A stretch of 64,000 nt of DNA. Origin: Rhizobium sullae (GTDB lineage: Bacteria > Pseudomonadota > Alphaproteobacteria > Rhizobiales > Rhizobiaceae). The position numbers and the translations under genes are program-made. Shown in pieces: positions 53,727 to 61,535 of the stretch. The notes under the pieces were generated by a model. The model was not told where the DNA came from. It was given only the letters and a program-made list of their open reading frames with translations, and ran no database searches. Positions within the stretch are counted from its first letter, which is position 1, and every line of letters starts with the position of its first letter. The stretch covers positions 3,754,501 through 3,818,500 of the forward strand of contig NZ_CP104143.1 in NCBI RefSeq assembly GCF_025200715.1, in the 5' to 3' direction.

Positions 53727-54110
53727 GTGGCGAAAGCGGAACTTGGAACCAAGCGTACCGATCCGGAAACCGGCAAGAAATTCTATGACCTGAACCGGGA
53801 TCCGATCGTTTCTCCTTATACAGGCAAGTCCTATCCGTTGTCCTTCTTCCAGGAAACCTCGGCTGCGGCGGCCGAGCTCGCAGAGGAAGACGAGGTGCAG
53901 GAAGTCGATACCGAGAGCACGGAAGTCGAACTCGTATCGCTCGAGGACGCTGATGAAGGCGCATCCGGCGACGATATCCCGGATATCGGCGATGACGACG
54001 TCGAAATCGAAGGCGATGACGACGACACCTTCCTCGAAGCCGACGAAGATGACGAAGATGACGACATGAGCGACATCATCGGCGTCACCGGCGACGAAGA
54101 CGAAGTCTGA
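53727..54110 (+). CDS. TIGR02300-family acidic protein
   Basis: A 127-residue protein starting with GTG. The N-terminal half is the conserved GTKRTDPETGKKFYDLNRDPI and SPYTGKSYPLSFF block, which looks like a degenerate zinc-ribbon-like module. The second half is extremely acidic, with long runs of Asp and Glu (EIEGDDDDTFLEADEDDEDDD). Known only as a conserved alphaproteobacterial protein of unknown function, usually near cmk/rpsA. A terminator follows directly. Confidence 0.9.
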   Translation: MAKAELGTKRTDPETGKKFYDLNRDPIVSPYTGKSYPLSFFQETSAAAAELAEEDEVQEVDTESTEVELVSLEDADEGASGDDIPDIGDDDVEIEGDDDDTFLEADEDDEDDDMSDIIGVTGDEDEV

Positions 54111-54120
54111 TCGTAATGCG

Positions 54121-54155
54121 CGGCCCGGACGACAAAAAAACTCCGGGCCGGCTTT
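54121..54155 (+). terminator. Intrinsic terminator after the TIGR02300 gene
   Basis: CGGCCCGGA pairs with TCCGGGCCG (9 bp) over a 12-base A-rich loop, followed by GCTTTTT, starting 11 bases past the stop codon. Confidence 0.85.
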
Positions 54156-54258
54156 TTAGGCTTGCCATCTGCGAAAACCGCAAGTATGAAGCCGCCACTT
54201 CGAACGGCAAACGCCTCCGAAGTATCCCAGGACCGGAAAGATGCCGGGCCACCCTGAT

Positions 54259-54334
<76 letters not shown>

Positions 54335-55253
54335 ATTTCCCTCAAATAAATCAGGCAATTAGGCTATTGATGCCTACCATTACCTATTGATCTGCGTCTG
54401 TGGGAAGCACCGGGAAAGCGCGGACTCCCGGCCGAAAAGGTGACTGCCTTCCATCGGGGCTGATCGCGTCTTCATACCGGACGAGAGGGTGCTTGTCCCT
54501 CGACGAAGTCCACGACTTCGAAGTAGCAGGCGCAGTCAGAGGAAAAAAGCACTCAGGCCTTGACCTCCGCGACTCACCTGAGCCCGTGGTGGGCCGAGCA
54601 AGCTTATTGAGCCAGCGATCAGGTCCGGGTTAGTGACCGTAGTCGATTAGCAAAACAGCGTTCGCCTGCGTCTTTTGGATGTAAGAGGTTTGCCCAATCG
54701 GCTCCTTGGCTCCGCGTCTTTTTTCGGTCGGAGTCGGACAGCAGTGAGGCATGCCCCGGTGCTTATCAGTCCGCCGGGGTATTCTTAGACGAGTAACAAG
54801 TCGATCTTTGTTCATGTTTTTAAGTTTCGAGACTAGTAGGCATCGTCATCATCGTAGCCGCCGCTCCGCCTATCGCTCACGCCAGCCCATATTAGAAAGC
54901 CCGCGATTGACAGGCAGACCAGCCACGTCAGCACTACATCCCTCTTCATGCTCGAAATATTACCCCGCTTTGATTTGCTGCCAGAATCGTAACCAGCGCA
55001 GGACTCGGTTGCAAGAAACGTCAGCATAAACCGAGGCACGGCAGCAAAAAAAAGGACGACACCCCGCTTCTACCGTGGCGGCTTAGCCTGTGGAATGCAT
55101 GTGACAGAGGGCACACTAAGAAGCCCTGTAATGATCACGCTGGCAACTTTGGGAATAAGATGAGAACTACTTGTAGGTTATTTGTGATATTGACAATGCA
55201 ACCTAAATGTCGACAGTGACAGCCGTACATTAAACTTAGATTGGGGGGTACTG
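54335..55253. other. Gene-poor stretch behind tRNA-Ala
   Basis: About 900 bases with no confident protein gene except a possible 38-residue membrane peptide at 54833-54949. Short frames on both strands (for example around 54400-54633) have no recognisable product. I looked for a repeat of the tRNA 3' end that would mark an integrated element and did not find one. Confidence 0.4.
54833..54949 (-). CDS. Possible 38-residue membrane peptide
   Basis: MKRDVVLTWLVCLSIAGFLI continues to a polar, Asp-rich tail (SGGYDDDDAY). The single hydrophobic segment after two basic residues is the layout of small inner-membrane proteins. The ribosome-binding site is weak, so this could be chance. Confidence 0.35.
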   Translation of the reverse strand: MKRDVVLTWLVCLSIAGFLIWAGVSDRRSGGYDDDDAY

Positions 55254-55385
55254 ATGTTTTTGAAACTACTTGCAGCAATGACGATCTTCGTTTCTGCCGT
55301 TACACCGGTTTATGCTCACGGCGGGGGCACCGATAGTAACGGGTGTCATAACGACAGAAAGAATGGAGGCTACCATTGCCACTGA
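55254..55385 (+). CDS. 43-residue secreted peptide with YHCH motif
   Basis: MFLKLLAAMTIFVSAVTPVY-A is a signal peptide; the mature part is only about 22 residues, HGGGTDSNGCHNDRKNGGYH then CH. The GCHNDRKNGGYHCH pattern is the YHYH-type motif found at the ends of small secreted proteins and near nuclease-like domains, with two Cys and several His that could bind a metal. GGGGGG lies 8 bases before the ATG. Its end overlaps the next gene by 10 bases, and that gene's ribosome-binding site lies inside it, so they are co-translated. Confidence 0.65.
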   Translation: MFLKLLAAMTIFVSAVTPVYAHGGGTDSNGCHNDRKNGGYHCH

Positions 55386-55660
55386 GCGCCGTTAAGCTGG
55401 CGTCTTTAGTAGCGATCAGCCTCGTGCGGCCGTTGTCGGCTTACGCTTGGGACGGTGTCGATGCAGCAACTGGAAACGCTGTTGAGATCGGAAAGGGGAA
55501 CCTCGTTCGGTCTGGCCAGACCATTGAAATCTACGACTCCGGTTCAGGTGAATATCGCGATGTTGATGTCGAGTCGATCACGCGAGGGGCAGGCTCGGTA
55601 GAAGTAGAAGTCTACGACTCTGAGGCCGGTGAGTACCGAACGTTGGAAATGGAAGACTAA
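55376..55660 (+). CDS. DUF5334-family small secreted protein
   Basis: A 94-residue protein starting with TTG, with GGAGG six bases upstream. Signal peptide ends near PLSAYA; the mature part begins WDGVDAATGNAVEIGKGNLV and contains a duplicated YDSGSGEYRDVDVESI / YDSEAGEYRTLEMED unit, as in DUF5334. Acidic and probably periplasmic; function unknown. Translationally coupled to the YHCH peptide. Confidence 0.75.
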   Translation: MPLSAVKLASLVAISLVRPLSAYAWDGVDAATGNAVEIGKGNLVRSGQTIEIYDSGSGEYRDVDVESITRGAGSVEVEVYDSEAGEYRTLEMED

Positions 55661-55710
55661 GCGGCAGGCCCCTGCGCGCCTCAACTCAACATCGAATGAT
55701 GGGGACGGTC

Positions 55711-56024
55711 ATGGCAAACCAGACGAGAAACTACTTGCTCATACCGGCAGCGTTCCTCGTGCTGGCTGTCCTGCCGTTACCCTATGGCTATACACGCTTC
55801 TGCGATTGGTCGTCACGGTGTCTGCTGTGTTTGGCGCGTACACTGCGTTCAAGGCTGGGGCAGCGGTAAGCTGGGAGGTGGTCGTCATGGGGCTGGTGGC
55901 CATCCTGTTCAATCCCCTGATACCCGTAAGCTTCAGCCGTGCGGTCTGGCTACCAATAGACCTGCTGTCTGGTTGCTTGTTCGTCTATCTAGCTCTCAGG
56001 AAGGCGACTTCAGCGGCAAGCTGA
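55711..56024 (+). pseudogene. DUF6804-like membrane protein, frameshifted
   Basis: The first part reads MANQTRNYLLIPAAFLVLAV then LPLPYGY in one frame; from about 55790 the next frame gives TLLRLVVTVSAVFGAYTAF, then LVAILFNPLIPVSFSRAVW and LSGCLFVYLALRK. Joined, these form a continuous four-segment small membrane protein of the DUF6804 type. Inserting one T in CTATACAC near 55790 restores PYGYYTLLR. Either a recent one-base deletion or a sequence error. Confidence 0.7.
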
Positions 56025-56429
56025 TCAGCCTGACGGGCCACGGGGAAACTGGGAGTTCCTTATCTCTGCCGGCGTTCTAGCTTTCCCCATCCTTGTCGCC
56101 ACCAGCCTCGGAAAAGAGAAGAACGAACGAGGCCGTGTTTGAGTGCAGCGGATCCCGTCGAAAGATTTCAGATTTCTTGGGTGGATGGCATTTTCGATTT
56201 TGGCCGCGCTTGGGCGACTTGCATATTCGCAGCCCTGAAAGGAACGGGGCTGATGATGCAAGCCTGCCTTTTTTCGGCGGCGTGCTTTTCCTGATCGGGG
56301 CGTTCTTTCCAATGGATGGCTCTTTCGAAGAGAACGAACTCCACCCCTTACAACAATTACCCTCAAAGCAAGAAGAAATACCCGAGGAGCGGGACCTTCT
56401 ATCTTCGACCCTTCCGACAAACTGATTAA
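56025..56429. other. Stretch without a convincing gene
   Basis: A 30-codon open stretch from 56050 encodes a hydrophobic segment (WEFLISAGVLAFPILVATSL) and stops at 56142; it has no start codon of its own and looks like a remnant of a membrane protein. Longer frames on both strands between 56077 and 56436 have no recognisable product. Confidence 0.35.
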
Positions 56430-56461
56430 CTGACAAAACCTAATTTCGTCGGTTCTGTCAG
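56430..56461 (+). terminator. Probable intrinsic terminator
   Basis: CTGACAAAACC pairs with GGTTCTGTCAG (one mismatch), loop TAATTTCGTC, followed by TTTAG. It would end transcription from the small-protein cluster before the lipoprotein gene. Confidence 0.5.
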
Positions 56462-56506
56462 TTTAGTCGGCGTAGCACGGTCGCAGATTTTCCCCTTCTG
56501 GCTGCA

Positions 56507-56522
56507 TTAACGATATCTTAAC
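56507..56522 (+). promoter_or_regulatory. CtrA-type box
   Basis: TTAA-CGATATC-TTAAC matches the full alphaproteobacterial CtrA site TTAA-N7-TTAAC, 61 bases before the GTG start of the lipoprotein gene. Confidence 0.5.
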
Positions 56523-56583
56523 CTACAATTTGACGTCGCAACAATTTCTGCGATGCTCACCTCGGGCAACTGAGGGGTTATCC

Positions 56584-57018
56584 GTGAAAACGAGTTATAT
56601 GGCTCAGCGCTTCGGCGCTGTGGCGATTTCGGTCGCGCTGGCGAGCTGCACAACAACGCAAGCCGACTTCAACAAAAAACCGTCCGCGGTAAGCAAGGCG
56701 GCGCTCTGCAAGACAGTATTGGAGACGCAGGACCCGCTGTTTCAACAGCAGCTCGTGGCAGAGCTGAGCCGGCGCGGGATAAGCATTCCGGAATGCCAAC
56801 AGATGCTGATCCAGCAGAGGCAAGCTGCTGCTGCTTTGGTGGCGGTTGCGCTCGTAGGGACGGCCGTCGCAGTCTGCGCCAACAATAACTGCGGAGGAGG
56901 TGGGTACTATAACCCGCCGCCGCGATATCCTGGTAACTGCTACTCTTATTACGACAGGGCATCGGACGGTAGTCTGTGTGGGAACCGAAGCGCTATGTCT
57001 CGTCCCGGTGGATGGTGA
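56584..57018 (+). CDS. Small lipoprotein with Gly/Tyr-rich end
   Basis: A 144-residue protein. Starting at GTG (after GAGGGG) it has an n-region, a hydrophobic core (FGAVAISVALASC) and the lipobox LASC, so the mature protein begins with lipidated Cys. A helical part follows (FQQQLVAELSRRGISIPECQ), then a second hydrophobic segment AAALVAVALVGTAVAVCANN and a Gly/Tyr/Asn-rich end with six Cys in all. Family not recognised. The stop overlaps the start of the next gene (TGATG). Confidence 0.65.
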   Translation: MKTSYMAQRFGAVAISVALASCTTTQADFNKKPSAVSKAALCKTVLETQDPLFQQQLVAELSRRGISIPECQQMLIQQRQAAAALVAVALVGTAVAVCANNNCGGGGYYNPPPRYPGNCYSYYDRASDGSLCGNRSAMSRPGGW

Positions 57019-57176
57019 TGGGAGAAGAGGTCAAATTCACTCGTATTGTTGACGATTGGGCGGACGAAGCAAGACGGGCCAGATATCAATTCTTTGCTCG
57101 TGAACGCTATGAGCAGTACAAGCGATATCAAGAGGCGAGCCAACGGAACCATGTGGATTATGGAAATGGCTCATAG
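57018..57176 (+). CDS. Small hypothetical protein coupled to lipoprotein
   Basis: A 52-residue soluble protein, MGEEVKFTRIVDDWADEARR then RYQFFARERYEQYKRYQEA, rich in Arg, Tyr and Glu and likely one helix. Its ATG overlaps the lipoprotein stop. The overlap and helix-like composition support it; nothing indicates function. Confidence 0.45.
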   Translation: MGEEVKFTRIVDDWADEARRARYQFFARERYEQYKRYQEASQRNHVDYGNGS

Positions 57177-57395
57177 CGTCCCCGCTCGCGGTTCATGGAG
57201 GGGCAATCTACAGCTCTCAAATTGCCGCTCTTTAAGGTTCTGTGCCGAGAGAAAAGATGATCGGCCGGCTGTCCAGGGGGTGGCCTTCGGCGGGCGATCT
57301 TCGCAACAGTCAAGCACGCGGCCGTCACCTCCAACCCTTGCCATTCACCCCACTTCGGCATAGCTCTGCCCCGACGCCCTGAATCCGGATATTCG

Positions 57396-58520
57396 ATGCC
57401 CCACAAGGTCTCTCTTTCCCGCCTGAAGCTGACCGATTTTCGCAATTATACTGCAGCTTCGCTCGTGCTCGACGAGCGGCATGTCGTGCTGACGGGGAAC
57501 AATGGTGCCGGCAAGACCAATCTCATGGAGGCGGTTTCCTTCCTCTCGCCGGGGCGCGGTCTTCGTCGCGCCACTTATTCCGATGTCACCCGCGTCGGGG
57601 CTTCGTCAGGGTTTTCGGTCTTCGCTGAGCTTAACGGCATGGAAGGCCAGGTCGAAATCGGCACCGGGACAGACATCAGTGACGAGAATACCGGCCGCAA
57701 GCTGCGCATCAACGGCACGCCAGCCAAGACGGTCGACGAGCTGACGGATCACCTGCGTGTGCTCTGGTTGACGCCTGCCATGGATGGCCTTTTTACCGGC
57801 GGATCTTCAGACCGGCGCCGCTTTCTCGACCGGCTCGTGCTATCGCTCGACCCGGCCCATGGGCGCCGTGCCAGCGATTTCGAGCGCGCCATGCGCAGCC
57901 GCAACAAGCTCCTGGACGAAGGTCGGTTCGACCCCTCCTGGCTCTCTGGCATTGAAGAGCAGATGGCGAGCCTCGGTATCGCCATGGCGCTTGCACGTCA
58001 GGAAATGCTCGGCCTGATTGCCCGCCTTATCGAGGAAACGCGCGAAACCTCGCCCTTTCCCTCCGCCGCGCTTGAGCTTTCCGGCTTCATGGATGGCCAG
58101 CTCGAGCGGCCTTCCGTCGATCTCGAAGACGAATATGCTGCAATGCTTGCCGAAGGCCGTTATCGCGACGCCGGCGCTGGCCGCACACTTGACGGTCCGC
58201 ACCGGGCCGACCTGCTCGTCCGACATCGCGAGAAACAGATGGAAGCGGAGCGCTGCTCGACCGGCGAACAGAAGGCGCTGCTGGTCGGCCTGATCCTCGC
58301 GCATGCCAAGCTTGTCGCCAATCTCACTGGGCATGCGCCGGTTCTGCTTCTCGACGAAATCGCTGCCCATCTCGACGAGGGGCGTCGCGCCGCGCTCTTC
58401 GATCTCATCGATGCGCTTGGCGGCCAAGCCTTCATGACCGGCACCGATCGCTCGATGTTTTCTGTCCTTGGCGACCGCGGACAGTTTTTCACGGTTGCCG
58501 ATAGCCGGGTTTTCAAATGA
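57396..58520 (+). CDS. recF: DNA replication and repair protein RecF
   Basis: A 374-residue SMC-like ATPase that loads RecA at gaps with RecO and RecR. Walker A is GNNGAGKTN (residues 34-42), the signature-like STGEQKALLVGLILAHAK and Walker B PVLLLDEIAAHLD are near the C-terminus, and RLKLTDFRNY at the N-terminus is diagnostic. It is not beside dnaA/dnaN here, as is usual in rhizobia. Its stop overlaps the start of the next gene (ATGA). Confidence 0.95.
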   Translation: MPHKVSLSRLKLTDFRNYTAASLVLDERHVVLTGNNGAGKTNLMEAVSFLSPGRGLRRATYSDVTRVGASSGFSVFAELNGMEGQVEIGTGTDISDENTGRKLRINGTPAKTVDELTDHLRVLWLTPAMDGLFTGGSSDRRRFLDRLVLSLDPAHGRRASDFERAMRSRNKLLDEGRFDPSWLSGIEEQMASLGIAMALARQEMLGLIARLIEETRETSPFPSAALELSGFMDGQLERPSVDLEDEYAAMLAEGRYRDAGAGRTLDGPHRADLLVRHREKQMEAERCSTGEQKALLVGLILAHAKLVANLTGHAPVLLLDEIAAHLDEGRRAALFDLIDALGGQAFMTGTDRSMFSVLGDRGQFFTVADSRVFK

Positions 58521-59341
58521 CCGATGCTGCTTTCCTCGCGCCTTCGGGCCATGATAGCATCGCGCCCATGGAACCTCTGAGCCCGGAAGAAATCGCCCGA
58601 TACCAACGCCATATCCTGCTGCCGGAAATCGGCGGGACGGGCCAGCAAAGACTGAAGGCCGCCCGTGTGCTGGTGATCGGTGCAGGCGGTCTTGGCGCAC
58701 CAGTTTTGCAATATCTGGCAGCCGCCGGGGTCGGCACGCTCGGCATTGCCGATGATGATCGCGTTTCGCTTTCCAACCTCCAGCGCCAGGTCATCCATGA
58801 TTCGGGCACCATCGGCGAATTGAAGACGCAGAGTGCCGCCTTTGCAATTGCGCGGCTGAATCCGCATGTGAACATCATCCGCTTCGAAGAGCGCTTTTCG
58901 CCGGAGTCCGCCCGCCGCCATCTCTCAGGCTTCGATCTCCTCATCGATGCATCTGACAATTTCGAAACGCGCTACGCTGCAGCCGATGCAGCCGAGCAGG
59001 CGGAAATTCCGCTCGTCAGCGGCGCTGTCGGCCGTTTCGACGGTTCTTTGACTGTGTTGAAACCTTACGAGCGGGCTGAAGATGGTGCGCTCAACCCGAC
59101 CTATCGCGACCTCTTTCCCGAAATCCCACCGGAGGGTCTCATTCCCGCCTGCGCCGAAACCGGCATCATCGGCGCTCTCACCGGCGTCATCGGAACGCTG
59201 ATGGCAATGGAGGCGATTAAGCTCGTCACCGGCGCTGGCGAGCCGCTGGTTGGCCGATTGCTGCTCTATGATGCGCTTGCCGCCCGCTTCGAAACCGTCC
59301 GTTACAAGCGCCGCCGCACGCAAGAGCCGGGCGCTTCATGA
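58517..59341 (+). CDS. MoeB/ThiF/HesA-family adenylyltransferase without zinc cysteines
   Basis: A 274-residue E1-like enzyme that activates the C-terminus of a ubiquitin-like sulfur carrier (MoaD or ThiS). ATP-binding VIGAGGLGAPVLQYLAAAG, then RQVIHD and the DLLIDASDNFETRY aspartate. A catalytic-type cysteine is in IPACAETGIIG. The CxxC pairs that hold zinc in E. coli MoeB and ThiF are missing: PTYRDLFPE replaces PCYRCLFPE. An ATG at 58568 (MEPLSPEEIARYQRHILLP) is an alternative start closer to the family norm. Confidence 0.88.
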   Translation: MTDAAFLAPSGHDSIAPMEPLSPEEIARYQRHILLPEIGGTGQQRLKAARVLVIGAGGLGAPVLQYLAAAGVGTLGIADDDRVSLSNLQRQVIHDSGTIGELKTQSAAFAIARLNPHVNIIRFEERFSPESARRHLSGFDLLIDASDNFETRYAAADAAEQAEIPLVSGAVGRFDGSLTVLKPYERAEDGALNPTYRDLFPEIPPEGLIPACAETGIIGALTGVIGTLMAMEAIKLVTGAGEPLVGRLLLYDALAARFETVRYKRRRTQEPGAS

Positions 59342-59811
59342 GGATCGTCCGGATCGATGAGAGTTTCAGTCGCTGGAACGAATTGCTGCAACTGATCCTC
59401 TCGTCCTTCGCCTATATGAATGGCCGTATCAACCCGCCGTCTTCGGCCCTGAGCCTGACACTGCAATCGCTTGCCGAAAAGGCGACAAACGAAATCGGCT
59501 ACGTTGCGCTTGAAGATGAGGATTTGCTTGGCTGCATGTTTCTGAGGCCTGAACCGGAGTGTCTTTACCTCGGCAAACTCGCGGTCGCGCCGAAGGCGCA
59601 AGGTAAGAGCGTCGGCAGGAAGCTGCTGCAGCTCGCAGAAGCTATTGCGAAAGCGCGCAGTTTGCCCACGCTGCGGCTCGATACGCGTATCGAATTGACC
59701 GACAACCATACCGTCTTTGCCGCCTGGGGTTTTGAGAAGACGGCCGAAAAATCCCATCCGGGCTTCGATCGCGTTACCTATATCGAAATGCGCAAGGTTC
59801 TCGCCACTTAA
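59338..59811 (+). CDS. GNAT-family N-acetyltransferase
   Basis: A 157-residue acetyl-CoA-dependent transferase. Motif A, the pyrophosphate-binding part, is LAVAPKAQGKSVGRKLLQLA, and motif B follows as NHTVFAAWGFEKTAEK. Overlaps the MoeB/ThiF-type gene by four bases, so probably the last gene of a recF operon; its end overlaps the convergent dehydrogenase by four bases. Substrate unknown. Confidence 0.88.
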   Translation: MRIVRIDESFSRWNELLQLILSSFAYMNGRINPPSSALSLTLQSLAEKATNEIGYVALEDEDLLGCMFLRPEPECLYLGKLAVAPKAQGKSVGRKLLQLAEAIAKARSLPTLRLDTRIELTDNHTVFAAWGFEKTAEKSHPGFDRVTYIEMRKVLAT

Positions 59812-60809
59812 CGGCCGGGCAACACGCGGTTCGGCGGGCGGTGGCCATCGATGAAGGCGCGGATGTTGATGATCACCTTGTCGCCCATGTCGATGCGGCC
59901 TTCGATCGTCGCCGAACTCATATGCGGGAGCAGCACCACCTTGCCCTCGTTCGCAAGCCTGACGAGCTTCAGGTTAACGGCAGGTTCGTTTTCGAAAACG
60001 TCGAGGCCGGCGCCGGCGATCTTTCCTTCCCTCAAGCATTTGATCAAGGCGGCTTCATCCACGACGTCGCCGCGCGCCGTGTTGACGATATAGGCGGTTG
60101 GCTGCAGCAACGCGAGGCGCCGCGCGGAAATCAGATGGAAGGTCGCCGGCGTCGAAGGGCAATTGATGGAGACGATATCGACCCGCGCCAGCATCTGGTC
60201 GAGGCTTTCCCAATAAGTCGCCTCCAGTTCGTCCTCGGTCGCCGGGCTGACCCGCTTGCGGTTGTGATAGTGGATCGACAGGCCGAATGCCTTGGCGCGG
60301 CGCGCGACAGCCGTGCCTATCCGGCCCATACCGACAATGCCGATGCGCTTGCCGTGAATGCGCCGGCCGAGCATCCAGGTCGGTGACCATCCCGCCCATT
60401 CCCCGGGTTTGTCGGTAAGCACCCGTGCACCTTCACCGAGACGCCGCGGTACCGCGAGGATGAGCGCCATGGTCATGTCGGCTGTGTCCTCGGTCAGAAC
60501 ATTCGGCGTGTTGGTGACAGTAATGCCCTTGCGGGCTGCCGCCTCGACGTCGATGTGGTCGGTGCCATTCGAAAAGCTCGCGATGAGCTTCATCTGCGGC
60601 CCAGCCTGCTCGATAAGAGCCGCATCGATGCGGTCCGTTACCGTCGGCACAAGAACATCGGCTGTTTTTACAGCCTCGATAAGCTCGGCAACGGAGCGCG
60701 GCGAATCGTCGATATTGAGCTCGGCGTCGAAAAGCTCCCGCATGCGGGTTTCCACCGCATCCGGCAGTTTCCGGGTGATGTAAACCTTCGGTTTTTTCTT
60801 CGATGTCAT
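59808..60809 (-). CDS. D-2-hydroxyacid dehydrogenase, glyoxylate/hydroxypyruvate reductase-like
   Basis: A 333-residue NAD(P)-dependent dehydrogenase: VGMGRIGTAVARRAKAFGL (GxGxxG) followed by HYHNRKRV, catalytic arginine in VNTARGDVVDEAAL, glutamate in GLDVFENEPAVN and histidine in LLPHMSSATIEGR. The YHNR after the glycine loop suggests NADPH preference, as in GhrB-type enzymes. Clearly distinct from the dehydrogenase at 25973-26983. Confidence 0.9.
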   Translation of the reverse strand: MTSKKKPKVYITRKLPDAVETRMRELFDAELNIDDSPRSVAELIEAVKTADVLVPTVTDRIDAALIEQAGPQMKLIASFSNGTDHIDVEAAARKGITVTNTPNVLTEDTADMTMALILAVPRRLGEGARVLTDKPGEWAGWSPTWMLGRRIHGKRIGIVGMGRIGTAVARRAKAFGLSIHYHNRKRVSPATEDELEATYWESLDQMLARVDIVSINCPSTPATFHLISARRLALLQPTAYIVNTARGDVVDEAALIKCLREGKIAGAGLDVFENEPAVNLKLVRLANEGKVVLLPHMSSATIEGRIDMGDKVIINIRAFIDGHRPPNRVLPGR

Positions 60810-60995
60810 CGCGGCTCGGCCATGCCTTGTTCAGAGGTCCTTAACCAAGACGGGGGATAATTTTCCCGTCTCGGGCAATTTCTACCAGACCCGCACGCGA
60901 AGACAAACAAAACTCGCGGGTAGCGTTAGGTGAATGTCAAACCGGCGGCAAAGCAGGCTGGATCTGCTGGCGAACTTGAGCGAACGGAAGCCTCT

Positions 60996-61535
60996 ATGCG
61001 TGGAAAATATCTGAAGGTCTGCCTCGTCTTTGCGGTTGGTCTGATGTTTGCGGCGGAAGCCGTCGAACCTGCGTATGCGCAAGTGGCAAAGGGCCCGAGC
61101 GGCTTACCGCTTCCGCGGTTCGTCACGTTGAAATCGAAGCGTGTCAATCTGCGCATCGGCCCCGGCACGGATTACGCCGCGTCGTGGATGTATCTGAAGG
61201 CAGGCCTGCCGGTCGAGATTATCCAGGAATACGACAACTGGCGCCGTATCCGCGATGCGGATGGCACGGAAGGCTGGGTCAACCAATCGCTGCTGTCGGG
61301 TCAGCGCGCGGCGGTTGCTGCACCGTGGATGAAGGGCAAGGGCAAGTTCGTCTATGTCAACATGCGCCGTGAGCCGCAGTCGTCGGCGACGGTCGTCGCC
61401 AAGCTGGAGCCGGGTGTGATGATCCATATCGCCGAATGCAATGGCGATTGGTGTCATGCCGAAGCCGACGGCGCCGAAGGTTGGGTGGCGCAGTCGGAAA
61501 TCTGGGGCGCTTACCCGGGCGAAGCCTTCAAATAA
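60996..61535 (+). CDS. Secreted SH3-domain protein
   Basis: A 179-residue protein with signal peptide ending at EPAYA. Two bacterial SH3 (SH3_3/SH3_4) modules: the first has VNLRIGPGTDYAASWMYLKAG and WRRIRDADGTEGWV, the second VNMRREPQSSATVVAKLEPG and WCHAEADGAEGWV. Such modules bind peptidoglycan peptides, so it is likely a periplasmic cell-wall protein. I start at 60996, after GGAAG; an ATG at 60930 would put non-signal sequence in front. Its end overlaps the convergent kinase gene by 8 bases. Confidence 0.9.
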   Translation: MRGKYLKVCLVFAVGLMFAAEAVEPAYAQVAKGPSGLPLPRFVTLKSKRVNLRIGPGTDYAASWMYLKAGLPVEIIQEYDNWRRIRDADGTEGWVNQSLLSGQRAAVAAPWMKGKGKFVYVNMRREPQSSATVVAKLEPGVMIHIAECNGDWCHAEADGAEGWVAQSEIWGAYPGEAFK

